The notes below the pieces were generated by a model. That model did not search any database and had not been told where the DNA came from. It saw only the letters and a list, made by a program, of their open reading frames with translations. Positions 8,520 to 17,055 of a DNA stretch of 55,160 bases are shown piece after piece; the first letter of the stretch is position 1; every line of letters starts with the position of its first letter. The translations under genes were made by a program, and so were the position numbers. Source of the DNA: Bacteroidales bacterium (lineage in GTDB: Bacteria > Bacteroidota > Bacteroidia > Bacteroidales > UBA1556); assembly GCA_027064095.1 (NCBI GenBank), contig JAMOQI010000029.1, positions 1-55,160 on the forward strand. The letters are read 5' to 3'.

Positions 8520-9263
8520 TCAGCGAGTGGAATTAAATCTTTTACCAAAACGATAAGCAACATATAATCTAAACATAACATATTTTGGAGTATTGAAACC
8601 CATTATCTGAACCGGTACAGCATAGCCGTCAACTATTACACCAGCTTCAAATGCTTTAGTACTTTCTTGATAGGTGCCAAATTCAGCATTCAATCCAAAC
8701 TTAAAACTTAATCCAGGGTGCAATTCGAGATTACTAAATCCTTTCACATAAGGTCCTCTGCCCCATATATTATCCAAGTCATGCTTCTGAGGGTCATATT
8801 TTTCTAATTTCAATATTCCTCCATTATCATAATCAACAACATAAACATATACTGGATTTCCAATACCTACATTTAAACCCCCAAAATAAAAATACCTAAA
8901 TTCAACACCTCCCCAATATGGCTTTTCTGATATAATCTTTTGCCTTCCTCTAAGAATTTGTAAAGAATAAAATCCAATCATCTTTCCATAAAAAAAACTC
9001 TTTGCAGAATTATCATAAGGATTATAATACCTGTACTGCTTAGTATCCCTAATGAATAAAAGTCCTATATCCCACGTTTTTTTATTAGTGAATGTCTTAG
9101 TTTTTCCATATTTGTAGTTAATACCCCAACCATCAGAATTTAAATTTATTCCAAAGCTTGACTCGTATTTCAATATAGGTTTCTTAATAATTCTATCAGC
9201 TTGTTGAGAATAGACATTCCCAAAAAACACCAAAACAAGAATTATAGAAACTAGAAACTTCAT
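8520..9263 (-). CDS. conserved hypothetical outer-membrane beta-barrel protein
   Basis: 247 aa with a clear Sec signal peptide (hydrophobic run then VYSQQ, cleavage expected near residue 19). The mature part alternates short aromatic-rich strands with glycines and ends in an aromatic/hydrophobic strand followed by basic residues (YVAYRFGKRF), typical of a small outer-membrane barrel. I do not recognise a named family and assign no function. It is separated from the cargo gene by 167 nt and from the small lipoprotein gene upstream by 95 nt, so a shared transcript is possible but not shown. Confidence 0.65.
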   Translation of the reverse strand: MKFLVSIILVLVFFGNVYSQQADRIIKKPILKYESSFGINLNSDGWGINYKYGKTKTFTNKKTWDIGLLFIRDTKQYRYYNPYDNSAKSFFYGKMIGFYSLQILRGRQKIISEKPYWGGVEFRYFYFGGLNVGIGNPVYVYVVDYDNGGILKLEKYDPQKHDLDNIWGRGPYVKGFSNLELHPGLSFKFGLNAEFGTYQESTKAFEAGVIVDGYAVPVQIMGFNTPKYVMFRLYVAYRFGKRFNSTR

Positions 9264-9358
9264 TCAGAATTCAATTATTATATTAAGATAAATACACTTA
9301 AATAGTACCTAAGAATAATTTTTAAGTATATTTAAAAATAAATGCTTTTTATCAGAAA

Positions 9359-9490
9359 TTATTGTGCATGACTATCAACAGTCTCCACTTGGCTATACAT
9401 TCCTGGACATTTAGGTCCATGCGATTGGCAAGATGACAATACTATAACACTAGTCAATAATACTATAGCAAGAATAGCTAATCTTTTCAT
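9359..9490 (-). CDS. small lipoprotein, 43 aa
   Basis: A short minus-strand frame starting at ATG 9490 encodes a basic N-terminus (MKRL), a hydrophobic stretch and a lipobox VLSSC with Cys21 as the expected lipidated residue, then a 22-residue tail containing HGPKCPGMY. It resembles the tiny CPxY-type lipoproteins common in Bacteroidetes, whose function is unknown to me. A TACCTTTG -7 box lies about 100 nt upstream. The frame is short, but the lipoprotein signal is intact and codon use fits the neighbours. It may be exported to the periplasmic face of a membrane. Confidence 0.7.
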   Translation of the reverse strand: MKRLAILAIVLLTSVIVLSSCQSHGPKCPGMYSQVETVDSHAQ

Positions 9491-9588
9491 ATTCAATACT
9501 TTTAATATTTGTTTATTTCTTCTAAACCTAATTTATAAACCTTGAGAATACTAAATTGCTTACAAAATAGGTAGTTTGTATTATGCTA

Positions 9589-9596
9589 CAAAGGTA
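9589..9596 (-). promoter_or_regulatory. putative -7 box of the small lipoprotein gene
   Basis: Minus-strand TACCTTTG fits TAnnTTTG. It lies in the gap between the butyrate kinase stop (9656) and the lipoprotein start (9490). No -33 element at the standard distance. Confidence 0.4.
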
Positions 9597-9655
9597 ATTA
9601 TTTTTAAAATAAGTATTATTTAAAAAACAAATACATATTCTAATCTATGTCACAA

Positions 9656-10744
9656 TTAAGATTGTGGATAAGAAATAGGGTCAAGTTCACCAAGAAGCAC
9701 TCTTGTACCTATTTTGGCAAGAGCTTTCATCTCATCTTCGCCCGGATATACATGTACTGAGGCTAATTTATTTACTCTTTTTCCAACTAAATCAGTAAAT
9801 TTCTGACAATAAGCAACACCGCCAGTTATAAGTATTGCATCTACTTCTCCTTCAAGAACAGTATACATTGCGCCAATATCTTTAGATACCTGATAAGCCA
9901 TTGCTTCAAAAATAAGTTTAGCTTTCACATCTCCGTCATCCATCATATTTTTCAATTTTCTAATATCATTAGTTTGAAAATATGCAACAACACCACCTTT
10001 TCCTGTAACCATTTTTCTAACTTCTTTCTCTGTATACTTTCCACTAAAACAAGCTGTAATAACTTGACCAATTGGCAAAGTGCCACTTCTTTCTGGGGAA
10101 AAAGGGCCTTCTCCATCTAAGCCTTGGTTAACATCCACAACTCGCCCTTTTTTATGAGCTCCAACAGTTACACCTCCGCCAATATGAGCAACAATAAGAT
10201 TTAACTCTTCATATGGAATTGATCTTGCTCTAGCATAATCATGAGCAATAGCCTTCTGATTCAATGCATGATATATAGATTTCCTCTCAAAAAGAGGATG
10301 GCCGGCAACTCTTGCAATATCCTCAAATTCATCAACAACAACAGGATTAGCAATAAACGCTCTTGCTTTCGGCAAACTTTTAGCAATATCATCCGCAATT
10401 AGACCACCAAGATTACTCGCATGTTCGCCTATGGGGCTATTACGCAAATCATTTTTCAAAGCTTCATTAACCTCTAATACACCAGAAGGAACCGGATGAA
10501 TTAAACCTCCCCTTCCCATCACTGCTTCAATGCATAAAAGATCAACCTCGTTTTTATTTAAGACATCTAAAATTATTTTTTTTCTGTATTCATACTGATC
10601 ACTAACTTTATCAAACTGCGCCAATTCAGTATCCTTATGGATAATGTTTTGTTGAAACATTGATCTACTACCCTGAAATACTGCAACTTTTGTTGAAGTA
10701 GAACCTGGATTAATAACCAAAATATGATTTGTACAAGCTTTCAA
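9656..10744 (-). CDS. buk: butyrate kinase (canonical paralog)
   Basis: 362 aa, the usual size for butyrate kinase, an ASKHA-fold enzyme that interconverts butyryl phosphate plus ADP and butyrate plus ATP in the cytoplasm. The N-terminal phosphate motif is intact: INPGSTSTK with Asn12, Ser15, Ser17 and Lys19. The downstream blocks AHIGGGVTVGAH, DGEGPFSPERSG and ITGGVAY are also as expected. It lies 18 nt downstream of a second, diverged copy, so the pair should be co-transcribed. No phosphate butyryltransferase gene is in view. Related substrates such as isobutyrate or isovalerate cannot be excluded. Confidence 0.92.
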   Translation of the reverse strand: MKACTNHILVINPGSTSTKVAVFQGSRSMFQQNIIHKDTELAQFDKVSDQYEYRKKIILDVLNKNEVDLLCIEAVMGRGGLIHPVPSGVLEVNEALKNDLRNSPIGEHASNLGGLIADDIAKSLPKARAFIANPVVVDEFEDIARVAGHPLFERKSIYHALNQKAIAHDYARARSIPYEELNLIVAHIGGGVTVGAHKKGRVVDVNQGLDGEGPFSPERSGTLPIGQVITACFSGKYTEKEVRKMVTGKGGVVAYFQTNDIRKLKNMMDDGDVKAKLIFEAMAYQVSKDIGAMYTVLEGEVDAILITGGVAYCQKFTDLVGKRVNKLASVHVYPGEDEMKALAKIGTRVLLGELDPISYPQS

Positions 10745-10762
10745 TCTTAATGATAAATTAGT

Positions 10763-11839
10763 TTATTCGTATATTAAAATTTCTTCATCACCTCTAAGAG
10801 CTGATAGAGCAATCTGTGCCATAGAGTCGAGCTCAACTACACCAGGATAAACATGAACAGGCCCCATATTCTTTACTCGTTCAATAATCTTATTCACAAA
10901 CCACCTACTATTAGCAATGCCACCTGTAATAATAATTCCATCTATTTGTGAATTCAGAACAGCATACATAGCGCCAATTTCTTTACTCACCTGATAGGCC
11001 ATTGCTTCAAATACTTTAGTAGCTTCTTCATCACCATGATTAACTCTAGCATCAACTTCCAAAGCACTGTAGGTTCCCAAATAAGCATATAGTCCACCCT
11101 TATGTTGAATCATATCCAAAACCTCCTCTTCTGTTTTACCGGATTGAAAACAATACCTGACAACATCCCCAATAGGCAAACTTCCAGTACGTTCTGGAGT
11201 AAAAGGTCCATCTCCATCCAACGCTTGATTGGAATCTATAACACATCCCTGATGATGAGCAGAAACTGAAATCCCACTACCCAGATGAGCAACAATCAAG
11301 TCCATTTCTTCATATTTCTTCATTAAAGCTTTAGCATGTCTTTTTGCCATAGCCTTCTGATTTAAGGTATGAAAAACAGATTTATGTTTAAATTCAGGAT
11401 GTCCGGTAAATCTAGCAAGATCACAATATTCATCCACTGTAACAGGGTCCACAACAAACGACTTCATTTCCGGATACAACTTAGCAATTTCCTCCGCAAT
11501 TATTCCACCCAAATCAACATAGTCCTCACCATATTCAGAGCTTTTCAAATCTCGAATAAGAGCATCATTAACTTTATAAATCCCAGATTTAACAGGCTTT
11601 ACCAATCCTCCCCTTCCAACAGTAGCCTGAATACACTCCAAACATATTCCATTATCATCAAGTTCACTTAAAATCTTATCCCTACGATAGTTTATCTGCT
11701 CAATATAATGTGAAAATCTTCCGAGATCCTGATCGGGATGTTGAATATCTTTTAGGAATAAGATATTGTAATTTTGATACACTGCAATCCTAGTATAAAT
11801 TGCACGGGGATTAATAACTAGTATAAGGTCTTGATTCAT
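10763..11839 (-). CDS. butyrate kinase-like paralog with altered phosphate motif
   Basis: 358 aa, collinear with the downstream butyrate kinase over its whole length and sharing blocks such as DGDGPFTPERTGSLP and IITGGIAN. The N-terminal motif, normally NPGSTSTK, is NPRAIYTR here: Gly12, Ser13, Ser15 and Lys17 become Arg, Ala, Tyr and Arg, and only Asn10 and Thr16 remain. In the acetate/butyrate kinase family this loop contacts the acyl-phosphate and nucleotide phosphates, so catalysis may be changed or lost. The rest is well kept and shows no frameshift, so a new substrate or a regulatory partner role is as likely as decay. First gene of the pair. Confidence 0.85.
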   Translation of the reverse strand: MNQDLILVINPRAIYTRIAVYQNYNILFLKDIQHPDQDLGRFSHYIEQINYRRDKILSELDDNGICLECIQATVGRGGLVKPVKSGIYKVNDALIRDLKSSEYGEDYVDLGGIIAEEIAKLYPEMKSFVVDPVTVDEYCDLARFTGHPEFKHKSVFHTLNQKAMAKRHAKALMKKYEEMDLIVAHLGSGISVSAHHQGCVIDSNQALDGDGPFTPERTGSLPIGDVVRYCFQSGKTEEEVLDMIQHKGGLYAYLGTYSALEVDARVNHGDEEATKVFEAMAYQVSKEIGAMYAVLNSQIDGIIITGGIANSRWFVNKIIERVKNMGPVHVYPGVVELDSMAQIALSALRGDEEILIYE

Positions 11840-12034
11840 AATGTATTATAATTTATAGTAAATGAACAATTTAGAGATGGCTAAGATAAAAAAATGTATA
11901 ATAAATCGCATATAATTTATTAAATATTTTGACAATATATATATTAAAGCATATATTTCTGATTTACTGATATATCATAATCAATTATTTGTATTAATAC
12001 TAAAGTCAACTCAATAGGTAATAGAAAAAATGCC

Positions 12035-12042
12035 TAATTTTG
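12035..12042 (+). promoter_or_regulatory. putative -7 box of glyA
   Basis: TAATTTTG fits TAnnTTTG. Transcription would begin near 12049, downstream of the ATG at 12030, which supports the start at 12114. No clear -33 box. Confidence 0.45.
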
Positions 12043-12113
12043 TAATCTTATACTCTCTCAAAGAGTTTTTTAATATTAAAATTAACATACATAAAATAAA
12101 TATAAGGATAATT

Positions 12114-13394
12114 ATGGAAAAAGATCAACAGATTTTTGATTTAATTGAAGATGAAAGATTACGCCAACTTCATGGGATTGAGCTTATAGCAAGTGAGAAC
12201 TTTGTAAGTGAGCAAGTACGCCAGGCTGCTGGTTCGGTATTAACAAATAAATACGCCGAAGGCTACCCGGGTAAAAGATACTACGGAGGATGTCAGATTG
12301 TTGACCAAACAGAACAACTAGCAATAGATAGAGCAAAAGCATTATTTGGAGCAGAATATGCAAATGTTCAACCTCATTCTGGGGCACAAGCTAATGCAGC
12401 TGTATTTTTTGCATGTTTAAAACCAGGAGATACTTTTATGGGCTTAGACCTATCTCATGGAGGACATCTATCTCATGGTTCACCAGTAAATCTATCTGGT
12501 ATTTTATATAACCCTATTGCTTACCATGTTAAAGAAGAAACAGGCACAGTAGATTATGAGGAAATGGAAGAATTAGCTATTAAAAATAAACCAAAGCTAA
12601 TTATTGCAGGAGCATCTGCATATTCTAGAGATTGGGATTACAAACGTATGCGAGATATTGCTGACAAAGTGGGAGCATTGCTTATGGCTGACATATCACA
12701 TCCTGCAGGTTTAATTGCAAAAGGACTATTAAAAGATCCAATTCCACATTGTCATATTGTTACAACAACAACACATAAAACCCTTCGTGGTCCAAGAGGC
12801 GGAATGATTTTAATGGGTAAAGATTTTGAAAATCCATTTGGGATTAAAACTCCAAAGGGTGCAACAAAGATGATGTCAGCAGTACTTAATTTTGCAGTAT
12901 TTCCAGGTCAACAAGGCGGCCCATTAGAACATATTATTGCAGCAAAAGCAGTAGCTTTTGGAGAAGCTTTAACTGATGAATACATGGATTATGCAATCCA
13001 AATGCAAAAGAATGCAAAAGTAATGGCACAAGCATTTATTGACAAAGGTTACCACGTTATTTCCGAAGGAACAGACAATCATAGTATGTTGGTTGATTTA
13101 AGAACAAAATTCCCTGATATCACAGGTAAAATTGTTGAAAATACTTTGGTAAAAGCAGATATTACTATCAATAAAAACATGGTTCCTTTTGACAGTCGCT
13201 CCCCATTCCAAACATCAGGATTGAGAGTTGGCACACCTGCAATTACTACCAGAGGTATGAAAGAAGAGCATATGAAACCAATCGTTGATATGATTGACGA
13301 AATAATTTCAAATATCGACAACGAAGAAGTTATAGAATCTGTTCGTAAAAGAGTAAATAAATTTATGGAACAATTTAAGATGTTTGCTTACTAA
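12114..13394 (+). CDS. glyA: serine hydroxymethyltransferase
   Basis: PLP enzyme converting serine and tetrahydrofolate to glycine and 5,10-methylene-THF, the main source of one-carbon units. The frame is open from 12030, but the family N-terminus ([14 protein letters not shown], then LIASENF) begins at 12114, preceded by an AAGGA ribosome-binding site and a likely promoter lying past the earlier ATG. That gives 426 aa, a normal length. The PLP lysine is Lys222 in [14 protein letters not shown]. Monocistronic, with its own palindromic terminator. Confidence 0.97.
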   Translation: MEKDQQIFDLIEDERLRQLHGIELIASENFVSEQVRQAAGSVLTNKYAEGYPGKRYYGGCQIVDQTEQLAIDRAKALFGAEYANVQPHSGAQANAAVFFACLKPGDTFMGLDLSHGGHLSHGSPVNLSGILYNPIAYHVKEETGTVDYEEMEELAIKNKPKLIIAGASAYSRDWDYKRMRDIADKVGALLMADISHPAGLIAKGLLKDPIPHCHIVTTTTHKTLRGPRGGMILMGKDFENPFGIKTPKGATKMMSAVLNFAVFPGQQGGPLEHIIAAKAVAFGEALTDEYMDYAIQMQKNAKVMAQAFIDKGYHVISEGTDNHSMLVDLRTKFPDITGKIVENTLVKADITINKNMVPFDSRSPFQTSGLRVGTPAITTRGMKEEHMKPIVDMIDEIISNIDNEEVIESVRKRVNKFMEQFKMFAY

Positions 13395-13484
13395 TCATAG
13401 CTCGACATAAGATTTATCTCAAAGAAAGCTTATGCCAAGCTCAAGTTACTAATATCTTTTAACTTAAAGATATTTAGAAAAAAA

Positions 13485-13520
13485 AGAAAAAGCCATTGGG
13501 AATTCCCAATGGCTTTTTCT
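13485..13520. terminator. bidirectional terminator between glyA and the convergent barrel gene
   Basis: A 36-bp perfect palindrome (arm AGAAAAAGCCATTGGGAA) centred between the two convergent genes, with an A-run on one side and a T-run on the other so that it works on both strands. Confidence 0.92.
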
Positions 13521-13539
13521 TTTTAATTGAAATAATAAA

Positions 13540-14307
13540 CTACAATAAAGCTATTTTAGTATGTTTTTGTATTTCCTTAGTTGTAGTACTTTTATCCCAT
13601 CTAACCATTTGAAATATTGAGAAATAAAACATTCTGGAATCCATATTTTTGTATGGAAAAATAGTTTTATTATTTCCATCAATAAAACTATAATCTTTAT
13701 TCATCATATCATTTAATGTATATGTAAACTTAATACTCATTCCATGAGGTAATGCAACTCCAACAAACACAGAAGGTAAAAATGTATTTACACGAGAACT
13801 AAACCATTCAGAAAATTTTCTTTTCCCACCAGGTTTAAACTCCTTCTCTTTATAATGATAAAGCCATTCCATTTGCGCCCCGGTAAAAAAATAAAAATCA
13901 TCATTAAAAGAACCTACCTTTAATACTATTGGAGCTCCTAATGAATATACTCTTCTCTTCCATTTTACCTTTTCAGTAGTCTCTGCTACTCCAGAAGAAT
14001 TTAAAGAGGACGCTTCGTTGGTAATAAATCCTATATTACGATTTGAAACACCTGTATAAACACCTATATTATTGTTGAAATCGTAATGCCAATAAGTACC
14101 AAAGTGAAACCAAAATGTAAATCTCATAGGACCTGTAATACTTCCGTTTGAATTGTTATTTGGCAAATCAGTTTCACTTGCTGCATTGTAAGCAGCGTTT
14201 GAAAATCCAAAAACAAATTCTCCTGAAGTTGTATTATATATTTTTTGAGCATTGGATACAGTTGCAAAACAACAAAACAAAAGTAAAGTTAGTAATAATT
14301 TATTCAT
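13540..14307 (-). CDS. hypothetical outer-membrane beta-barrel protein
   Basis: The start is placed at the ATG at 14307 because the signal peptide (MNKLLLTLLLFCCFATVSNAQ) begins there; an in-frame ATG six codons earlier would only add a poor extension. The 255-residue product has alternating aromatic and polar strands and glycine turns typical of a small outer-membrane barrel. I recognise no specific family. A TATATTTG -7 box lies 35 nt upstream of the start. Convergent with glyA and sharing its terminator. Confidence 0.65.
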   Translation of the reverse strand: MNKLLLTLLLFCCFATVSNAQKIYNTTSGEFVFGFSNAAYNAASETDLPNNNSNGSITGPMRFTFWFHFGTYWHYDFNNNIGVYTGVSNRNIGFITNEASSLNSSGVAETTEKVKWKRRVYSLGAPIVLKVGSFNDDFYFFTGAQMEWLYHYKEKEFKPGGKRKFSEWFSSRVNTFLPSVFVGVALPHGMSIKFTYTLNDMMNKDYSFIDGNNKTIFPYKNMDSRMFYFSIFQMVRWDKSTTTKEIQKHTKIALL

Positions 14308-14341
14308 AATAATGTTTATAAGCAATTTAATAAATAATGCG

Positions 14342-14349
14342 CAAATATA
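14342..14349 (-). promoter_or_regulatory. putative -7 box of the barrel gene
   Basis: Minus-strand TATATTTG fits TAnnTTTG, 35 nt from the start at 14307. A -33 element is not evident. Confidence 0.4.
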
Positions 14350-14376
14350 AAATAATATATTTGATAAATAAAAATA

Positions 14377-14404
14377 AAGAAACCAGACAGGCGCCTGGTT
14401 TCTT
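14377..14404 (-). terminator. orphan hairpin, terminator-like on the minus strand
   Basis: AAGAAACCAG (14377-14386) pairs with CTGGTTTCTT (14395-14404). The loop contains part of a second palindrome, CAGGCGCCTG (14388-14397). On the minus strand it is followed by TTTATTTTTATTT. No annotated minus-strand gene ends here, so it either insulates the barrel promoter or ends an unseen small RNA. Confidence 0.5.
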
Positions 14405-14684
14405 ATTACTAACTTATGAAAAGGTATTACCCTTTTTTGTTTTACTAAAATCTACTATAGAGATAAAAATAATAAAACAATGGTTGCATAATTGGAAAAT
14501 TATTTTTTATATATTAGAAATAAGATTACATTAGGTTCTTATAATACTGATTTACATTGTATTTCATGATTAAAAAAAAAGAAAATATTTTTAATATTAA
14601 ATACAATAAAAGTGATTAAATAAAGTTTTAAGGGTAGTTAAATCGTACAAATAACTAAACAATTATTAGTCATTTAAAAGTTTG

Positions 14685-14714
14685 TTGATATGTTAAATGA
14701 TATATTTATCTTTG
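14685..14714 (+). promoter_or_regulatory. porV-ispF-mobA promoter
   Basis: TTG at 14685-14687, a 19-nt spacer and TATCTTTG at 14707-14714 match the Bacteroidetes -33/-7 pattern (TTG-N19-TAnnTTTG). Transcription should start about 14721, roughly 45 nt before porV. Confidence 0.7.
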
Positions 14715-14766
14715 CATTATCAAAAGTATAACAAATACGAATCAGGTTTTATTAAAATTATTAGCT

Positions 14767-16005
14767 TTGAAATTAAAAACAATCATTTACACAATAGTGC
14801 TTACAGGACTATTTATAGGAAGTAATTTACAAACTATTGCTCAGGGAACGGGAGGAGCAAACTACAATCAACTTCTAGGACAAGATGATATAAATGCAAT
14901 AACAACTGCAGTACCATTTTTGCTAATAGCTCCCGATAGTAGAGCGGGCTCTATGGGAGATATAGGTGTTTCAACATCACCTGATGCTAATTCTCAGCAT
15001 TGGAATGCAGCAAAATATGCTTTTATAGAAAACAAAATGGGATTCAGTGTTTCATACAGCCCATGGTTAAGAAATTTGGTTAACGATATAAGTTTGGCAT
15101 ATCTTACCGGTTATTATAAAATTAATGACATGTCTAGTGTTTCAGGTTCGTTGCGTTATTTTAGCCTTGGATCAATAGAATTTACTGATAAATTTGGAAC
15201 TTCACAAGGAAACTATAAACCAAATGAGTTTGCAATTGATGCAGCTTATTCAAGAAAACTTGGCGATAATATTTCCGGAGCTTTCACTTTAAGATATATC
15301 AACTCTAATCTTACTCAGGGGCAAAACGTTAATGGTCAAGCTACACAAGTAGGACAAGCCGTTGCAGCGGATCTTGCAATATATTATTCCAAAAAAATAG
15401 AGATTGGTAAAACTAAAGGTAAATTTGCTTTTGGAACAAGCATCTCTAATATGGGTAATAAAATATCATATTCAGAAACATTAGAGCGCGATTTTCTCCC
15501 AATGAATTTCAGAATTGGTCCTTCATTGACTCTTAATTTAGACAAATATAATCAACTAACTTTTGCAGTAGATATTAATAAACTATTAGTTCCTACACCT
15601 CCAATTTATGCACTTGACTCTAATGACAATCCTATTCCTATTCCAAATAGTGACAAGTACGAAATAGAAAAAGGAATGGACCCTAATCGCTCAGTTGGTA
15701 ATGCTATTTTTTCGTCATGGTATGATGCTCCCGGTGGAATGACTGAAGAACTTAGAGAATTTTATATTGGTGGTGGTATTGAATATGTTTACGACAAAAA
15801 ATTCTTTGTTAGAGGTGGATATTTTTACGAAAATGCAACTAAAGGAAATAGAAAATACTTTACATTAGGTGCCGGTTTTAAATACAATGTCCTTGCACTT
15901 GATATTTCATATCTTATTCCTACTACTCAACGAAATCCAATGGAAAACACTTTGAGATTTTCTTTACTATTTGATTTTAACGAAGGTTCTGATTCATCTA
16001 AATAA
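14767..16005 (+). CDS. porV: type IX secretion system outer-membrane protein PorV (LptO)
   Basis: 412 aa, PorV family: signal peptide ending at TIAQG, then the family block GQDDINAITTAVPFLLIAPD and RAGSMGDIGVSTSPDANS, then a FadL-like barrel with a terminal strand ending LLFDFN. PorV collects cargo from the SprA translocon and delivers it to PorU. The start codon is TTG: the signal peptide begins exactly there and no ATG precedes it in a sensible position. Its stop codon overlaps the ispF start by one base (TAATG), so translation is coupled. porU and gldJ lie 6-14 kb downstream. Confidence 0.93.
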   Translation: MKLKTIIYTIVLTGLFIGSNLQTIAQGTGGANYNQLLGQDDINAITTAVPFLLIAPDSRAGSMGDIGVSTSPDANSQHWNAAKYAFIENKMGFSVSYSPWLRNLVNDISLAYLTGYYKINDMSSVSGSLRYFSLGSIEFTDKFGTSQGNYKPNEFAIDAAYSRKLGDNISGAFTLRYINSNLTQGQNVNGQATQVGQAVAADLAIYYSKKIEIGKTKGKFAFGTSISNMGNKISYSETLERDFLPMNFRIGPSLTLNLDKYNQLTFAVDINKLLVPTPPIYALDSNDNPIPIPNSDKYEIEKGMDPNRSVGNAIFSSWYDAPGGMTEELREFYIGGGIEYVYDKKFFVRGGYFYENATKGNRKYFTLGAGFKYNVLALDISYLIPTTQRNPMENTLRFSLLFDFNEGSDSSK

Positions 16006-16484
16006 TGTTTCGTATAGGTTTAGGCACAGATACTCATAGGCTTATTGAGAACAGGAAGCTTATTCTTGGGGGTATCAATATTAAACACTATAAGGGTTGT
16101 GATGGATATTCAGATGGTGATGCATTAATACATGCTCTATGTGATGCATTACTTGGAGCTGCCAACTTAAGAGATATCGGTTATCACTTTCCTGATACAA
16201 ATCCTGACAACAAAGATATAGATTCAACTTTTTTTCTAAAAGAAGTTATGACTAAGCTCAACAAAAAAGGGTATTCAATTGGCAACACTGATATTACAAT
16301 TCAGATTCAGAAGCCCAAAATTAACCCCTTTATCCCATTAATGCAAAAAAAATTATCATCAATTTTAAATATTGATATCGACCAAATATCCATAAAGGCT
16401 AAAACTGGTGAAAGTATTGGTTTCATAGGAAGAGAAGAAGGTGTTTCGGTGCAAGCAATTGCACTTTTAATAAAAAATAATTGA
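16005..16484 (+). CDS. ispF: 2-C-methyl-D-erythritol 2,4-cyclodiphosphate synthase
   Basis: 159 aa, typical length. It catalyses ring closure of CDP-ME 2-phosphate to MEcPP with release of CMP in the MEP isoprenoid pathway. The zinc ligands are visible as Asp9 and His11 (GTDTHRL) and His43 (SDGDALIHALCDALLGA). The C-terminus has the KAKTGESIGFIGREEG block. Translation is coupled to porV through a one-base overlap, and mobA follows 2 nt after the stop. The grouping with a secretion gene looks like operon packing rather than shared function. Confidence 0.96.
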   Translation: MFRIGLGTDTHRLIENRKLILGGINIKHYKGCDGYSDGDALIHALCDALLGAANLRDIGYHFPDTNPDNKDIDSTFFLKEVMTKLNKKGYSIGNTDITIQIQKPKINPFIPLMQKKLSSILNIDIDQISIKAKTGESIGFIGREEGVSVQAIALLIKNN

Positions 16485-16486
16485 TA

Positions 16487-17053
16487 ATGAATATCTCTTG
16501 TGCTATCATAGCAGGAGGAAAAGCTAAAAGATATAATGGCTTAATAAAAGCATTTATTGAGATTGATGGGAAAAAGATAATTGACAAAAATCTGGAATTA
16601 CTAAAACCTATTTTTCAAGATATAATTATTATAAGTAATAATCCCTCTGCCTTTAATGAATATCAAGATATAAGTATTTATTCAGATTACTATCAAGAAA
16701 TAGGCCCATTGGCAGGATTACATTCAGCTTTAAAACACTGTATGAATCCATCCCTCTTTTTAATGAGTAGTGACTTACCCTATATTTCAGTAGAAATCAT
16801 CAATTCACTTATTAATAAATATTCTCAATCAGATTGTGATATTCTTGTTCCTAAAATTGGGAATAAATTAGAGCCTCTTTTTGGAATATATAACTCAAAC
16901 ATTATAGAAAAATTAGAAGCATTTATCGAAAAAAGAGAAAGTTTTGCTATGAGAGACTTCTTTGATAATGTAAACACTAATTTTTTACAACTAGATAATA
17001 ATAAGCCTAATAATCTAGCATTTAAAAATATAAACAGCCCAAAGGACCTATAA
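16487..17053 (+). CDS. mobA: MobA-like molybdenum cofactor guanylyltransferase / NTP transferase
   Basis: The N-terminal nucleotide-binding block is AIIAGGKAKRYNGLIKAF, a MobA-like version of LAGGxSxRMGxxKA, and the metal-binding block is MSSDLPYIS. The ATG at 16487 is preferred over a TTG at 16481 inside the ispF stop; it gives 188 aa, the usual size. MobA adds GMP to molybdopterin to form the MGD cofactor of oxidoreductases. No other Mo-cofactor gene is nearby, so another sugar- or cofactor-nucleotidyltransferase remains possible. Last gene of the porV operon, convergent with the channel gene 3 nt away. Confidence 0.75.
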   Translation: MNISCAIIAGGKAKRYNGLIKAFIEIDGKKIIDKNLELLKPIFQDIIIISNNPSAFNEYQDISIYSDYYQEIGPLAGLHSALKHCMNPSLFLMSSDLPYISVEIINSLINKYSQSDCDILVPKIGNKLEPLFGIYNSNIIEKLEAFIEKRESFAMRDFFDNVNTNFLQLDNNKPNNLAFKNINSPKDL

Positions 17054-17055
17054 TA

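Larger units (their letters stand above)
14308..14766. other. divergent intergenic region between the barrel gene and porV
   Basis: 459 nt very rich in A/T. It contains the -7 box of the barrel gene, an isolated hairpin at 14377-14404 and the porV promoter at 14685-14714. A 65-codon plus-strand frame at 14337-14534 has no recognisable features and crosses the hairpin, so I do not call it a gene. Confidence 0.7.

Noticed and set aside
10763-11839. Pseudogene call for the second butyrate kinase
   Set aside because: The frame is intact over full length and most family blocks are conserved; only the N-terminal loop is changed, so loss of function is not shown.
14337-14534. A 65-codon plus-strand frame upstream of porV
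   Set aside because: It has no signal, domain or family resemblance, runs through a terminator-like hairpin and the barrel gene promoter, and is made of AT-rich sequence that yields such frames by chance.
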